Part shown: positions 12,070 through 23,144 of the stretch, one piece after another
How positions within the stretch are numbered: the first letter of the stretch is position 1
Layout: each line of letters begins with the position of its first letter
Assembly (NCBI GenBank): GCA_965153355.1
Contig: OZ231128.1
Location: 16,616,001-16,680,000, forward strand
Reading direction: 5' to 3'
DNA length: 64,000 nt
Origin: Flaccisagitta enflata
Taxonomy: Eukaryota > Chaetognatha > Sagittoidea > Aphragmophora
Notes under the pieces: generated by a model
Database searches by the model: none
The model's input: only the letters and a program-made list of their open reading frames with translations
What the model was told of the DNA's origin: nothing
Program-made: the position numbers and the translations under genes

Positions 12070-12292
12070 CACAGACCACCAAATTCCACCTTGATGAGAG
12101 ATAAGCCCCTAACGACACTTTATTCCGCTCAAGCCACCTATACACAGACCACCAAATCCCACCCTGATGGGAAATAAGCCCCTAACGACAATTTATCCTG
12201 CTCAAGCCACCTATACACAGACCACCAAATCTCTCCCTTATAGGAAATAAGCCCCTAACGACACTTTATCCCGCTCAAGCCACCTATACTAG
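12070..12292. repeat. ~74-bp tandem repeat, 3 copies
   Basis: CACAGACCACCAAAT begins units at about 12071, 12144 and 12219; each contains AAGCCCCTAACGACA and CTCAAGCCACCTATA. Confidence 0.9.
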
Positions 12293-13236
12293 GGCCAACG
12301 GTCTTTGCATCAAATCAATTGAACACCCCAGCCTGCAGCTTTTTTGAACAGACTATGTCTATACTATTGAAAACTACTCGCTATATGACTTTTCTCCGTG
12401 ATTTAGAGGTTCCAGATTTGATATTTTGATCATAACTTGATGGTGGTTGTGGTAAAAATGTCAAATTTGGGTCATTTTGGTGTCCAAATTTGGCCACTTT
12501 GCCTTTGAAACGAACCCAAAATCCATGAGATTATAAAACTAGAGCTCAAGAGCTAACTAAAGGCGCAATCTGCATGTTTTCATCTTTATTTGTTTAGATT
12601 TGAGAGCATTTCAAAGATGAAAGGGTATGAAGGGAAAATTGCAGCCTCAATTTCAATGGCAATTTTGACATTTTTCACAATTTTCAATATTTCTCGGCTT
12701 TGGATGGACGAATCTGCATGAAATTGGTGATTAAAATGAAGAGTTTTTGCTGCTCTAGCTGATGGTAAAAAAAATTTTGATCGATTTTGCCCTCAATCTT
12801 TTTTATTGACTGCAGAAGCAGGTGTAAAAAAGTCGATTTTCTTAATAATTGGGTAATTTTGGTCAAAAAATCAGACGGCTTCATAATTCATTCTTTGCTA
12901 ACTAGGGATGTTACTTTGAAAAACTCGCATTCTAACATTTAGTAAAACTAATTGGGAGCTAGACCCCAAATTTGTTCTCACTGGGACATCTAGAAGTATG
13001 GTTCTTGTACCATTACATTTTTGCCAATTTTTTTGCACACCCTGTTATCCTTGGTCACTTGACAAAAAGAACAACGCAAGTCTAAGAAAAAAAAAAACAA
13101 CAATAGAAAGCACTGAAGGTCATTTTAAAGAATTAGATTTTGTCACAGATGGAGTTCAGACCTCAGATGTTCTCACGACAGCAGCACACCAACGCAAGTT
13201 GTTGAACTGAGGCAACTATACGAACAAAAAAAAAAA
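12293..13236. other. AT-rich, no gene seen
   Basis: Open frames on both strands are under 75 residues and have no recognisable motif. The texture (many TTTGGT and AAATTTT runs) resembles other repeat-derived parts of the window. Confidence 0.4.
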
Positions 13237-13535
13237 GCCCGGGAGGGCAACTCGATGCGTCATCTGCTTGATATTAGAAGAGGCGTAACGGATGGATGGA
13301 CAGATGGACGGACGGACGGACGGACGGACGGACGGACGGACGGACGGACGGACGGACGGACGGACGGACGGACGGACGGACGGACGGACGGACAGACGGA
13401 CGGACGGACGGATGGACGGACGGACGGACGGATGGATGGATGGATGGACGGACGCACGGACGGATGAACGGACGAACGCACGGACGGATGCACGGACAAA
13501 CCCTCTTAAAGAGGTGCAATGACGCATCTAACGGT
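13237..13535 (+). repeat. H-family element with expanded (GGAC)n core
   Basis: AGGGCAACTCGATGCGTCAT, GATATTAGAAGAGGCGTAAC, about 200 bp of GGAC/GGAT units, AAACCCTCTTAAAGAGGTGC and ATGACGCATCTAACGG. It shares its left flank with 38567-38590, showing one subfamily with very different core lengths. Confidence 0.85.
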
Positions 13536-13630
13536 TAAATTCTATGGGACTTTTTCTATATATCTTAACAACTTTAAAAAGTGCGTCCTTTTTTTAAATC
13601 CCTCACTCTACCCAAACTGTAAAGAAGGTA

Positions 13631-14192
13631 CAGTAGATGTTGTCTAGACTTGGAAATGCGGGGGAATTCATTACAGGAAGACAAATAAACTTAAGAGACT
13701 GATATTTGGAATATCAACTAATAAAAAGATGCTTTATTGCCCATGGGTGTTGGTTGCCATGGAAACATATTTACATGTTTTTACGCTAAAGTATCAATTT
13801 TTTGAGGGAACATTTTTAAAAAAAAAATTTGCTACAACTTTCCCACAGTATGTTCTGTAAGAATATCGCTGGTTTGGCGGTTGCTAGGGAGCATCACAGG
13901 GCTGTCACACATAGTTACGCTCCCTAGCAACGGCTAAACGAGCAATATTCTTACAGAACATACTGTGGGAAAGTTGTGGCAAATTTTATTTTAAACAATG
14001 TTCCCTTAAAAAAATTCTCAAAATATTGATACTTTAGCGTGAATACATGAAAATGTGTTTCCATAGCAACCAACACCCATGGGCAACAAAGCATCCTTTA
14101 ATTAGTCTATATTCCCAGTTTCAGTCTCTCAAGTAAATTTGTCTTCCTGAAGTGAATTCCCCCGTATTTCCAAGTCTAGACGACATCTACTG
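13631..14192. mobile_element. Foldback MITE flanked by TA (562 bp)
   Basis: Starts CAGTAGATGTTGTCTAGACT and ends with the reverse complement (AGTCTAGACGACATCTACTG); TA lies on both sides (13629-13630, 14193-14194). The arms pair almost to the middle and include CAACTTTCCCACAGTATG, GGCGGTTGCTAGGGAGC and their partners. The inner core is shared with 32085-32665. CAGT ends and TA are typical of Tc1/mariner relatives. Confidence 0.85.
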
Positions 14193-14408
14193 TATAGGGC
14201 GTTGTGAATCTGACTAACTTCTGAATAAATCACTCCTAATTTTCCATTTAGCAAAACTGTTTCAACAAACATCCACCCTGCGTCCAACCCAAACCACTAA
14301 AAAAATTTCCTGGAGGCATAATTCTTTAGAAACCATACCCATCATAGTTATCGTTACCGTTTCGATGATTGAAAAAAGCAATTCAGCGTTCTTTGATATT
14401 TTTTGGTC

Positions 14409-14410
<2 letters not shown>
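14193..14410. other. No gene seen
   Basis: Short unique-looking stretch. Confidence 0.35.
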
Positions 14411-14488
<78 letters not shown>

Positions 14489-14695
14489 CAGAGAGAGAGA
14501 GAGAGACAGAGAGACAGAGACAGAGACAGAGACAGAGAGAGAAACAGAGAGAGAAACAAAGTTACAAACAAACAAAGAAAGACAGATAGATAGATACACA
14601 GAGAAATTGAGAGTAAGAGACAGACAGACAGACAGAGAAAGACAGAGACAGAGTGAGAGACAGACAGATAGAGAGAGACAGAGATAGATCTAATG
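14411..14695. repeat. (GA)n with GACA and GAAA variants
   Basis: About 70 bp of pure (GA)n, then about 210 bp of mixed GAGACA, GATAGATA and CAGACAGA units. Confidence 0.95.
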
Positions 14696-15367
14696 AGGTA
14701 GAGAGGCCGTGGGCGACTTTGGTAATCTTTTTAATGGTTATATATTAAGTTATATTAGGCGATGCTTCTTAGCGCCAGCTGAACGAGCGATATTTTTACA
14801 TAAGCAATGCAGTTGTTCCAATTTCGATATATGCAAATTCAGAATATACACGTACCTGTTGCATGTCAGATATCAAGTGCAAGTGACAAACTATTCTCAT
14901 GTTTTCTTCAGTACGTTACTGGTGCGCAGTTGGGCATGGCACAGGTGATTTCTCCGAAGGGCACAAGCTGCTCTGTGAAATTGAGTTTCGATAACTCCGC
15001 CCCCCCCCACCACCAGCCTACCCCTTAAGAAAGCAGCCCAAAGCTAGCGATTGGATAATTCGAAAGCAAAATTTTTGGTTTAGGAGTAATGTTGTCCATC
15101 TCATAGAGGGAGGAAAATATTGAAGTGAAAAAAAAAAACAACAAAAAAGTCAATCAACGTGAAATCTAGCGCAATTAATCATATTTACTGACAACTCCTT
15201 GAAGAAAAATCGCTTGATAACATCTTACCAGTAATGGCGGCTGTCGCCGTGAGGAAAAAAGTCGTAAGCATTGGTCGCTTTTCACCAAGCTTTTGTCTTT
15301 AGTCACTGCAAATCTCTTTTTTCTATTACATCAAATCAAGAGCATTTGTATGTATTGATTGCATTGA
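14696..15367. other. No gene seen
   Basis: Includes a C-run at 15001-15009 and, at about 15228-15270, an inverted relative of 2526-2575. No coding signal. Confidence 0.4.
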
Positions 15368-15780
15368 ATATCAGAAAAAAATAGGACTGAACCAAATGAG
15401 CTAGATGAGCTAAAATGCTCAAAATCACTCAACCAGATAACCAGCCATGCTCACTGACATGCTTTCTTGTATTTACATGCTACCATCAAAATATCTATCT
15501 ATCCTATTAAAAATCAGTAAAAAAATGAGCTAAATGAGCAAAGTGAGCTAGAATACTCAAAAATATCCTCAAAGATGAGCAACTCTGCTCACTGACATGT
15601 TTTCTTGTATTTGCAAGCTCAAACATGTATCAAAACATTCATTCATTTATCGCATTTTTAATCAGAAAAACAGAATGAGCTAAATGAGCTAAATGAGCTG
15701 AAATGCTCAAAAACGCCCTCACAGATGAGCAGCTGTGCTCATAAACATGTTTTCTTGTATTTGCATGCTCAAACAAACAT
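15368..15780. repeat. ~145-bp tandem repeat, 3 copies
   Basis: Each unit has AATGAGCTAAATGAGCTAAA, ATGCTCAAAA, then GAGCAACTNTGCTCACTGAC and TGTTTTCTTGTATTTGCATG. Inner AAATGAGCT decamers are themselves repeated. A reverse-complement echo (GCTCATTTAGCTCATTTCGC) lies near 16601. Confidence 0.85.
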
Positions 15781-16099
15781 AAATACACTCTTTTATTGAT
15801 CCTACACAAAATTGTAAAAAATCAAAAAAAATTTCATTCAAATTTTTCATAAATAAATCTTTAAAAAATCATAACGCGAAAAATATTTGTCGTAGAGCAT
15901 TCTGCTTGGCGCCAAATGAAAGAGAATTATCAAATTTACTTACCCTACAAATTTCATTCGAGGCCTCAATCGGTTGGTGGAGATCCCCAACTTTCCCATA
16001 AGAAAATGAAAACCCTGTTTCTCTCGAATATGTCAAAAAGTCGAAGACTGACTTCGACTTTTTTCCCGACTACAGGCGTTTAAGTGAATTAGAATTGCA
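15781..16099. other. AT-rich, with a 12-bp-stem hairpin
   Basis: No gene. At 16035-16063, AAAAAGTCGAAG is followed after 5 bases by CTTCGACTTTTT, sharing its outer arm with the palindrome at 156-185. Confidence 0.6.
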
Positions 16100-16335
16100 A
16101 TCATAAAGTCATAACAAACTTTTCTCTCTGGACTTCCATGCGCAATCTTCGTCTCTTTGTCATCTCTCTTTTTTCCTTTCCTCGTCCTTCTGTTCTCCCC
16201 TTCCTACTTACATGTCGAATTCCTGGCCCTCCTATTTCTCTCCTTTCTTCCATTCCACTGTGGGCTGCATTGTGCGCTAGGTGGCTCATTGGGGATTACC
16301 ATAACATCTTTTCCATTACATTGTTCCTTATAAAA
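16100..16335. repeat. Pyrimidine-rich repeat, related to 17200-17930
   Basis: CATGCGCAATCTTCGTCTCT, CCTTTCCTCGTCCTTCTG and ATTCCTGGCCCTCCTA recur in the 17.2-17.9 kb array; CATGCGCAATCTTGGTCT is at 17899. Confidence 0.7.
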
Positions 16336-17199
16336 TATACAGAGTGAAAAACATTTTTCTGCATGTTTTCAGATGTTATGAAATTATTTATATCCAATTT
16401 AAACTCATTTTTATCGGATTAAAAGCTTTATGAGCTTAGGGTACGTAAAAAGAGAAATTTGAGAAAATAAAGTGAAAAATATTGCAAAACTCTCTCACAT
16501 TTATTATTTAAACTGTCTAATGTTTTGACCAATTCAATCAAATTTTTGTTTTTGTTCAATAAGATTCCTTAATAAGGTGCTCAAAAAAGATCATTTTTTA
16601 GCTCATTTAGCTCATTTCGCTCATTTTTCTTTCAATCAAGTATAGATTTTTACTTTAATCTACATTATTACTTGTCCATTTTAGGCCCAAAAAATCGCAA
16701 TTTGGACGTTGAAGGCCCGCTTGAGGCATAGCATTCTGGATTCAGGATCCCTTAAACTACATTTTGGCATAGGTCGCTCATTGTGCGTCCTTGTGCGATT
16801 TTTTTTATTTACAGGGTAATAAAAGCATGCAAATTAGGTCAAATATGTAATAATAGTAGACTAATTCAATAGTGCTAAAAATGTAAAAAATAATGATTTC
16901 TTAAATTTTTCCAGACATTTAAACATTATTGAAGGAATCCACTCCGATATTGAAGATATCATGAGCATTTTGAAATCTTAACAGATAATCCAAAAAATTC
17001 ATTGATTTTTTTTTAAATTAAGCATTTTTTGTAGTAATGTCCATTTTGGTCGCCTTTTTTCACTCTAAATTGCCACAAAACCTGTCATATGGATTGGTAA
17101 TATATGCTCAAATGCTACCATGACCATTCTACTTAGTTTGAGCCATATAGCAGAGATGATAATTTTCACCCAAATACCCAAGGAGCCATCTAGCGCAAT
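16336..17199. other. AT-rich, no gene seen
   Basis: No long frame and no recognised repeat apart from the GCTCATTT echo near 16601. Confidence 0.4.
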
Positions 17200-17935
17200 C
17201 CGTGGCCCTTAGTGCATTCCTCCCTCCTCCCCTTCCTGCACACATGCCCACTTATGGCCCACCCTCTTTTCCGCTTTTCTTCTATTCCTCGTCCCTCTGT
17301 CCTCCCATTCCAACTTTCACGGCCACTCCTGGCCTTCCTCTATTCCACTTTTTTTCCTTTCCTCGTCCTTCTGTCCTCCTCTCCTTCTTACATACATGCC
17401 CACTCCTGGCCCTACTCTTTCCTTCCTTTCTTCCATTCCCCGTCCCTCTGTCCTCCTCCTATTCCAACTTTCACGTCCACTCCTGGCCCTCATCTACTCC
17501 TCTTTTTTTCCTCTTTCCTCTTTCCTCATTCCTCTTTCCTCTTTCCTACATACATGCCCGCTCCTGGCCCTACGCTTTCCTTCCTTTCTTCCATTCCTCG
17601 TCCTTCTATTCACCTTCCTTGCTTTCTTACATGTCCACTCCTGGCCCTCCTCTTTCTCTCCTTTCTTCCATTCCTCGTCCTTCTCTTCACCTTCCCTGCT
17701 TACTTACACGCCCACTCCTGGCCCTCTACTTTTCCTCTTTCCTTTCTTTCCTCGACCTTTCATTTCCACCTTCCTCCTTCTGCTTGTTTTTGTCATTTCT
17801 TTTCTGCCTCCCCTTCCGCTTCCTTTACTTTTAATCAACTTCCTCTTCCTACTAGCATCCCTTTTCCGCGACCTTTTTCCTCCCCCTCTTCTTATTTTCA
17901 TGCGCAATCTTGGTCTTAATGTTATTTATCTTCTT
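17200..17935. repeat. Degenerate pyrimidine-rich minisatellite
   Basis: Units of roughly 85-115 bp built on CCCACTCCTGGCCCT, CTTTCTTCCATTCCTCGTCC and CTTACATACATG. Stop-poor because it is C/T-rich, which explains the 200-residue frames here. Confidence 0.85.
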
Positions 17936-18395
17936 CCGTATCCTCCGTATCCTCCTCTTTCTGTCCCCCTCCCCCCTCTCACTACGTGAATAGAAAAAAA
18001 AAGGGTGCGGCTTTTTTTAGGTGAGTTAAAGAGACAGAAAAAAAAATATTTCAAATCTTTTTTGTTAAACTGATTTTTAATTTTCTTTCCCAGGTCTGTA
18101 TCTCAAACTGATTAGAAATTAGAGCTTTTCTAAGTGAGCCTCTATTTTGGAAAAATGCTCATTTTTCAGTAGGATTGCAAAACTGAAAATGGAAATGTTT
18201 ACACTCTTATTTATGCCATTTCTATACGAACAAAGCTACAAATACCAGATTGGAGCCAAATGAAAAAATCTCTTTCAAAGCTGTAAAATAGTCTAAGATT
18301 TTTTTTGATTATATTGAAATTCAATATAATGAATTGTCATTTAAAAGTACAGCTTTTTCATTGATTCGCGTAGTACACTTTTAACCCTTCCCCTC
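17936..18395. other. K-family repeat copy; no gene
   Basis: About 18205-18335 matches family K: TATGCCATTTCTATACGAAC, AAAGCTACAAATACCAG, CTTTCAAAGCTGTAAAAT, followed by a near-perfect 23-bp palindrome (arms ATTATATTGAA, about 18310-18332). Confidence 0.6.
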
Positions 18396-19430
18396 GACCT
18401 TTTGTCCCCCTGCCTCCCCTCTACTTCCACATGCACACCACATCGTTTTGTCCTTTCTCTTTTACTTCCATGTAAAAACCCCTTCTTTTTTCCCTTTTCT
18501 CTTCCTCCTGCCCTCCCTTCTCCTCATCCTTTTGTCCCCCCACTCCCCTTCAACTTCCATGTACACTCCACATCGTTTTGTCCTTTCTACTTCCGTCTCT
18601 ACCTGTCTTTTTTTGTCTTTTCTCTTCCTCCTGCCCTCCCTTCTCCTCATCCTTTTGTCCCCCCACTCCCCTTCTACTTCCATATGCACTCCACATCGTT
18701 TTGTCCTTTCTACTTCTGTCTCTACCTGTCTTTTTTGCCTCTTCTCTTCCTCCTGCCCTCCCTTCTCCTCATCCTTTTGTCCCCCCACTCCCCCTCTACT
18801 TCCACATGCACACCACATCGTTTTGTCACCACATTGTTTTGTCCTTTCTACTTCCGTCTCTACCCGTCTTTTTTGCCTTTTTTCTTCCTCCTGCCCTCCC
18901 TTTTCCTCATCCTTTTGTCCCCACACTCCCCCTCTACTTCCACATGCACACCACATCGTTTTGTCCTTTCTACTTCCGTCTCTACCTGTCTTTTTTGCCT
19001 TTTTTCTTCCTCCTGCCCTCCCTTTTCCTCATCCTTTTGTCCCCCCACTCCCCCTCTACTTCCATATGCACACCACATCGTTTTGTCCTTTCTACTTCCG
19101 TCTCTACCTGTCTTTTTTTCCCTTTTTCTTCCTCCTGCCCTCTATTTTCCTCATCCTTTTGTCCCCCCACTCCCCTTCAAATTCCATGTACACTCCACAT
19201 CGTTTTGTCCTCTCTACTTCCGCCTCTACCTGTTTTTTTTTCCCTTTTTCTTCCTCCTGCCCTCCATTTTCCTCATCCTTTTGTCCCCCCACTCCCCTTC
19301 TACTTCCATATGCACTCCACATCGTTTTGTCCTTTCTACTTCTGTCTCTACCTGTCTTTTTGGCCTTTTCTCTTCCTCCTGCCCTCCCTTTTCCTCATCC
19401 ATTTGTTCCGCTCCACCGTCTCCCTTCTCC
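18396..19430. repeat. ~122-bp minisatellite, about 8 copies
   Basis: CACATCGTTTTGTCCTTTCT recurs about every 122 bp, with CCTCCTGCCCTCC and TCATCCTTTTGTCCCCCC in each copy. One copy near 18822 holds a partial duplication. Almost pure pyrimidine, so no stop codons arise in several frames; the 340-390-residue frames are not genes. Confidence 0.95.
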
Positions 19431-19479
19431 TCTTCTTCATCCAATGGATTCTCGTCGTAGTCCATGTTCAACGTACTCT

Positions 19480-19883
19480 GGGCGTGTTTCTAGTGAAGAA
19501 GAACAAGGCCAAGTTGGCCAATCCGGTGCGACGTGTGGATCGTCCAACGAATGCGTTACCAACCAACCAACCGACCAACCGACCAACCAACGGAAACATT
19601 CAGTTATAGAGGTGCTTTGTCGCACCTAAAAACACGTTTGTTACTGTTAAAAGCATTTACAGCTAGAAAGCATATTCATGAATTTCAACCGTCCCACGAG
19701 GGAGTGACCGAAGTGAGTGAGCGAGCCCGTGAACGGAGCGAGCGAGCAGAGCGAGCATGGCGAAGCGATTGAGCAAAGCAGAGCATTGCATTGCAGAGTG
19801 AGTGAGCGGTGAGAGCAAACAAACATAGCGAGCGAGCAAACAGCCCGTTAAAAACGCGATTGTCTCCGACTAGAAACGCGCCC
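19480..19883 (+). mobile_element. G-family element with nested H-like insertion
   Basis: Starts GGGCGTGTTTCTAGTGA, ends GACTAGAAACGCGCCC. The interior matches the 8.1-kb copy (TATTCATGAATTTCAACCGT, then GAGTGAGCGAGC units) but holds an extra ~100 bp at 19545-19632 with (CCAA/CCGA)n and the hairpin AGGTGC...GCACCT then TAAAA, an H-type end. This gives a relative age: G first, H later. Confidence 0.7.
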
Positions 19884-20194
19884 TTTCAAAATAGTTTTTC
19901 CCTAAAACGGTTTCGTTCTAACGTCTACTCATGGCCTAACTTCCACCATCTTTTTTTCGCCCGCGTTCTTTTGCCTCCTCACTACTGTCGCTTTCTCTTT
20001 TATCTCGCTCGCGCTTTTTGCGTCCAAGTCTTTACGAAAATGCTTTACGAAAGAACTTCGCAATCAGACTAGAAGAACTGAAGATTCTTTAGTGAAGAAG
20101 ACCGAAAGAAAAGAAAAAGATACAGGTCTGTAAATGATTAAACGGGTTTGGAGAAGGGGAAGGAAACGGAAGGGGGGAAAACTTACAAAATGTA
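19884..20194. other. No gene seen
   Basis: No recognisable coding or repeat feature. Confidence 0.35.
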
Positions 20195-20385
20195 AGGAAA
20201 ATATCACTTTTGACAGTACCAAATCATACAACATGATTACAACAACACAATAAACACTAATCAAACCTGAAATATACTGTTTTATCGCTTTATAGGGAAG
20301 AAAATCACTGATTTTGTAACGCTGGGGAGAAAATCAAAGGTGAGGGGGGATCAAGAGCGACTCAATTCTATACACCCCTGAAAAA
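20195..20385. repeat. Dispersed repeat shared with 37730-37915
   Basis: CAGTACCAAATCATA, GGGAAGAAAATCA twice, then AAATCAAAGG, GGGGGG and ACACCCCTG occur in the same order and orientation in both places, with moderate divergence. Confidence 0.7.
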
Positions 20386-20739
20386 ATAATGAAAGAAGAT
20401 CAAAGATCAGAGGCAGATCAAAGGAAAAATGAACGAAATTCTGCCATCCATCAGCATTTAGTCAGAGACAGAAATGTTTGTAAATTTTTGGCCGAAAGCA
20501 TCAAAACCCACCAACAGACCGACAAACCTTCGTGATACAGGGTGAAAAAACCCAAGTGGGGGAAAGTAAAAGCCAATCCCTCCTAAATTACTCAGGAAAT
20601 TCAAAATCTGAAAGTTACTCCTTGTGGCAAACTGCCTGACGTTTGTTTCTTTTGCTTTTGTTCGCATAAAATGAGAATTCAAAGCGGCAAAGATGGTGTG
20701 ACTATGATTGTGAAGATTTCTGTTCTTCCACAGAAAAAA
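20386..20739. other. No gene seen
   Basis: Open frames here are crossed by repeat sequence and have no recognised domain. Confidence 0.35.
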
Positions 20740-20957
20740 ATGCTGGAATTCGGGTGGGCAAGGGCAGCCAACCCCCATCCACACCCAACGCCCCCTTTCA
20801 ACACAGACAAATACACAAAAAGCTTCAGTAACGCACAATTTCCCACTTTTCGACTCATGCTCACGGACCAACGCACCAATGGACCAGCGGACCAACGGAC
20901 CAACAGAGCGACAGACAGACAAAGCCTCTGATAGAGTTGCGTATCCGCAACAAAAAA
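20740..20957 (+). repeat. H-family element
   Basis: CGGGTGGGCAAGGGCAGCCA, CCCCATCCACACCC, then GGACCAACGCACCAATGGAC, AAAGCCTCTGATAGAGTTGC and GTATCCGCAAC. Same subfamily as 40385-40567, in the opposite orientation. Confidence 0.75.
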
Positions 20958-21285
20958 CTGGGGGTAGGGGTAAAGTAGAGGGAGGAGAAATTTCCCCATA
21001 TGTGAAAGTTTAGTTCAGTGGCCGCTTTGAGGCCGGTGATTGAAAAGGGGAAGCGAGAGAAAAACGATCAATATAGAACTTTTTTCTAATACAGTATAGT
21101 CTAAGCCTCGGGGTATTTCAGAGTTCACTCCATTACCGTTCAAGGCGTCGAAGGCAAGACCAAGGTACTTGAATTGCGTTAAGCCTGAGGCTGTTTGGAA
21201 ATTCACTCCATTACCTTTTTATGGCATCAATGGCAAATGTGCAAAACAGAAATTGCTAAACGAGTAACATGAAAGTACTGCAGTG

Positions 21286-21290
<5 letters not shown>
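20958..21290. other. CCCCATATGTG motif; no gene
   Basis: GAAATTTCCCCATATGTGAA at about 20986 is a dispersed motif also seen at 25831 and, inverted, at 27430. Two ~70-bp segments (GAAATTCACTCCATTACC-like) are partly repeated at about 21115-21215. Confidence 0.45.
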
Positions 21291-21330
<40 letters not shown>

Positions 21331-21331
21331 A

Positions 21332-21380
<49 letters not shown>
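21291..21380. repeat. (CT)n microsatellite
   Basis: About 90 bp of (CT)n with two interruptions. Confidence 0.96.
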
Positions 21381-21385
<5 letters not shown>

Positions 21386-21486
21386 GGGCATCTATTTCTT
21401 ATGTGTTGCCCAACTGAGTGCCACAGTAACGTAAGTCACTTGCGCTTAATAATCAAACAGTGTTTGAAGATTTTTGACTAAACTTC

Positions 21487-21647
21487 TTTTTAATCGCGGA
21501 CACGCGACTCTACACCTTGCCGTGTCGGTCTGTAGGTTGGTTGGTACGGAACAAAAATTTCTGATTTTCGAGCGGTTTCTGCATTACGGCCCCTACCCAA
21601 CCGTCTGCGACCATCTCTCCGTGTATCCGGCCTTGTTTTCGTTATCT
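21487..21647 (-). repeat. H-family element, left member of an inverted pair
   Basis: TTTTTAATCGCGGACACGCG, ACTCTACACCTTGCCG, GAGCGGTTTCTGCATTACGG, CCCAACCGTCTGCGACC and GTGTATCCGGCCTTGTTT. Confidence 0.85.
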
Positions 21648-21689
21648 AGACAGAATGCAGAGGAATATTGAAATGTACCAAATTAAAGA

Positions 21690-21852
21690 CAAGGCCGGAT
21701 ACACGGCCAATACCAGTCGCGGACGGGTGGGCAGGGGCGGAAATGCGCGTTTTCACACTTTCCAACTCGATCACCACGGACCGACCGACCAACCGACCAA
21801 CGGACGGACGGACGGACAAAGCCTCTTATAGAGTCGCTTGTCCGCGACTAAA
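21690..21852 (+). repeat. H-family element, right member of an inverted pair
   Basis: ACAAGGCCGGATACACGGCC, AGTCGCGGACGGGTGGGCAG (21715 on), a (GACC/GGAC)n core, AAAGCCTCTTATAGAGTCGC and TTGTCCGCGACTAAAAAA. It lies 118 bp upstream of the receptor start codon, so the pair may sit in its promoter or 5' UTR. Confidence 0.85.
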
Positions 21853-21885
21853 AAAACGAAAAAGAAATTGAAATCGGAATCAAAC

Positions 21886-21889
<4 letters not shown>

Positions 21890-21957
<68 letters not shown>
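21890..21957. repeat. (CT)n directly before the receptor start
   Basis: About 68 bp of (CT)n ending 12 bases before the ATG at 21970, followed by CCTCAAG. The tract plus AG could act as a polypyrimidine tract and splice acceptor for an upstream 5' UTR exon. Confidence 0.9.
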
Positions 21958-21959
<2 letters not shown>

Positions 21960-21969
21960 AAGTGTCACC

Positions 21970-22277
21970 ATGCTCTTCAACAACTACACGGAGGATGCGA
22001 CGATGAAAATGCTCAACTATCTCACAGACACATGCTCCACGATTCCCCTCACCATCGCAACGATCAGCTTTCCCATGAACTTGACTGTCATGTGGATCAT
22101 CTGCGTACAGATGCGTAAACATTCCAGAAATCATCGTGCTCATCCTGGGCAAATTCATTTACTCTTCCTCGCTGTTTCTGATATGTCGGTTGGGATTTTC
22201 TTCATCGCCTGCGCCATCTGGCTGCGTTATTTGCCCTCCGATTGGCGACTTATCGAAAGCCCACTCGATTTCCTAAG
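21970..22277 (+). CDS. Class A GPCR, coding exon 1 (N-terminus, TM1, TM2)
   Basis: First of four coding exons (21970-22277, 22855-23144, 26107-26759, 29756-30718) that join in phase into a 737-residue receptor. The ATG has a good context (CACCATGC). The N-terminus is short, with one glycosylation sequon (N5-Y-T). TM1 is about residues 26-47 with the conserved Asn at 37. TM2 is about 62-84, with LAVSD giving the conserved Asp 71; the Trp of the first outer loop is W92. The exon ends with CTAAG|GTGAGG, leaving two bases of a codon. The frame stays open upstream through the (CT)n to an ATG at 21838, but that ATG is inside an H repeat and would add a poly-Leu/Ser leader, so 21970 is preferred. 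The ligand is unknown. Seven-TM receptors of this class sit in the plasma membrane and act through G proteins. Confidence 0.85.
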
Positions 22278-22854
22278 GTGAGGTCCCGCCATAAAGAACG
22301 GCGTTTTGGACTTTAAATTGTTTTTGTTTTCTTCATAGTCAAATGTAGCATTAAAGTCTCATGACACATGACAAATTGTTTATGTAGATGGATCTAGCGT
22401 TATTGACTTGAAATATATAAAACATGATAAGAATATCTTTTTTTAGTTCAAAAAGTCCAAAAGTTGTTCCAAAATCCTGTTTTCATCACTGTTATTTCTA
22501 TGTTTTTAAACTTTGAAGGTCCATTACTTAGAAGTAGATAAGGATAGTATCATGCAATTCTTTCTAACTAAAATGAATATGACTGAATATTTTTGCAATC
22601 AAAAACCTTATGTTTCTACTTTGCTTCATTGACCGGCCAAATACGGTTGTCTCGCGATAATGGATTTTGAGGTTTCAATGAATTTTATCTATTTTAAGCA
22701 GATTTTTGTTGTTGCCAACATAGAAAATAAACATCAATATCTTGAAGGGATTAATATTTTACATCAGTTACTCTTGGGTCCGTTTATGCGGAGTGTAACT
22801 GTTCCGTTGAAAAGTTTCTCATTTTGGCATTCGCTGAATTGTCTCTTTCCCAAG
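22278..22854 (+). other. Receptor intron 1
   Basis: GT at 22278, AG at 22853-22854 preceded by a pyrimidine tract (TTGTCTCTTTCCCAAG). No repeat or gene recognised inside. Confidence 0.75.
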
Positions 22855-23144
22855 ACGCGCTCGAATTCTTTTCGCTTACATCGTTGGCTCAACATCCGTC
22901 AATCGCCTGCTTACATTGTACATCACCATTAAACGCACTCAATGCATGCTCAACATCAAAGCCGCGGAAAACATGCGCCGGAAATCAACAAAGAACAAGG
23001 TCGTGCACGTCATCATATTCGGCGTCCTACCGGGTGTTGTTTACTTTGTCGCCGTCGAACTTATTCCCAACTTATTAGGTCTCAGTGCAAACGAGGACAA
23101 CACTTTATCGTGTCAACTTATTTTTAACAAGACTGTCAACTACT
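22855..23144 (+). CDS. Class A GPCR, coding exon 2 (TM3, TM4, start of outer loop 2)
   Basis: The first base completes Arg 103 with the AG left from exon 1. TM3 is about residues 105-127; the DRY position is most likely N119-R120-L121 (SVNRLLTLY). The usual TM3 cysteine has no counterpart at the expected place, although the outer-loop cysteine C189 is present. A basic loop (about 129-151) leads to TM4 (about 152-174), which lacks the common Trp. The outer loop has a sequon N194-K-T. The exon is ended at 23144 (TACT|GTAGTC) because only a one-base overhang fits exon 3; the donor is weak and an H-type repeat starts within it. A stronger-looking CAG|GTGGGC at 23160 would break the frame. A small missed exon between exons 1 and 2 could explain the short TM3 region. 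Confidence 0.75.

Noticed and set aside
17202-17989. Three overlapping frames of about 200-235 residues
   Set aside because: C/T-rich minisatellite; all plus-strand frames are open and Ser/Pro/Phe/Leu-rich.
18402-19629. 343-393-residue plus-strand frames
   Set aside because: A 122-bp pyrimidine-rich minisatellite lacks stop codons in several frames at once; similar peptides appear frame-shifted from unit to unit.
21838-21969. Upstream in-frame ATG for the receptor
   Set aside because: It lies in an H repeat and would add a Lys-rich start and a poly-Ser/Leu tract from the (CT)n array.
22824-23078. Alternative frame in receptor exon 2
   Set aside because: It does not give transmembrane segments and does not fit the splice phases; it is a shadow of the true frame.
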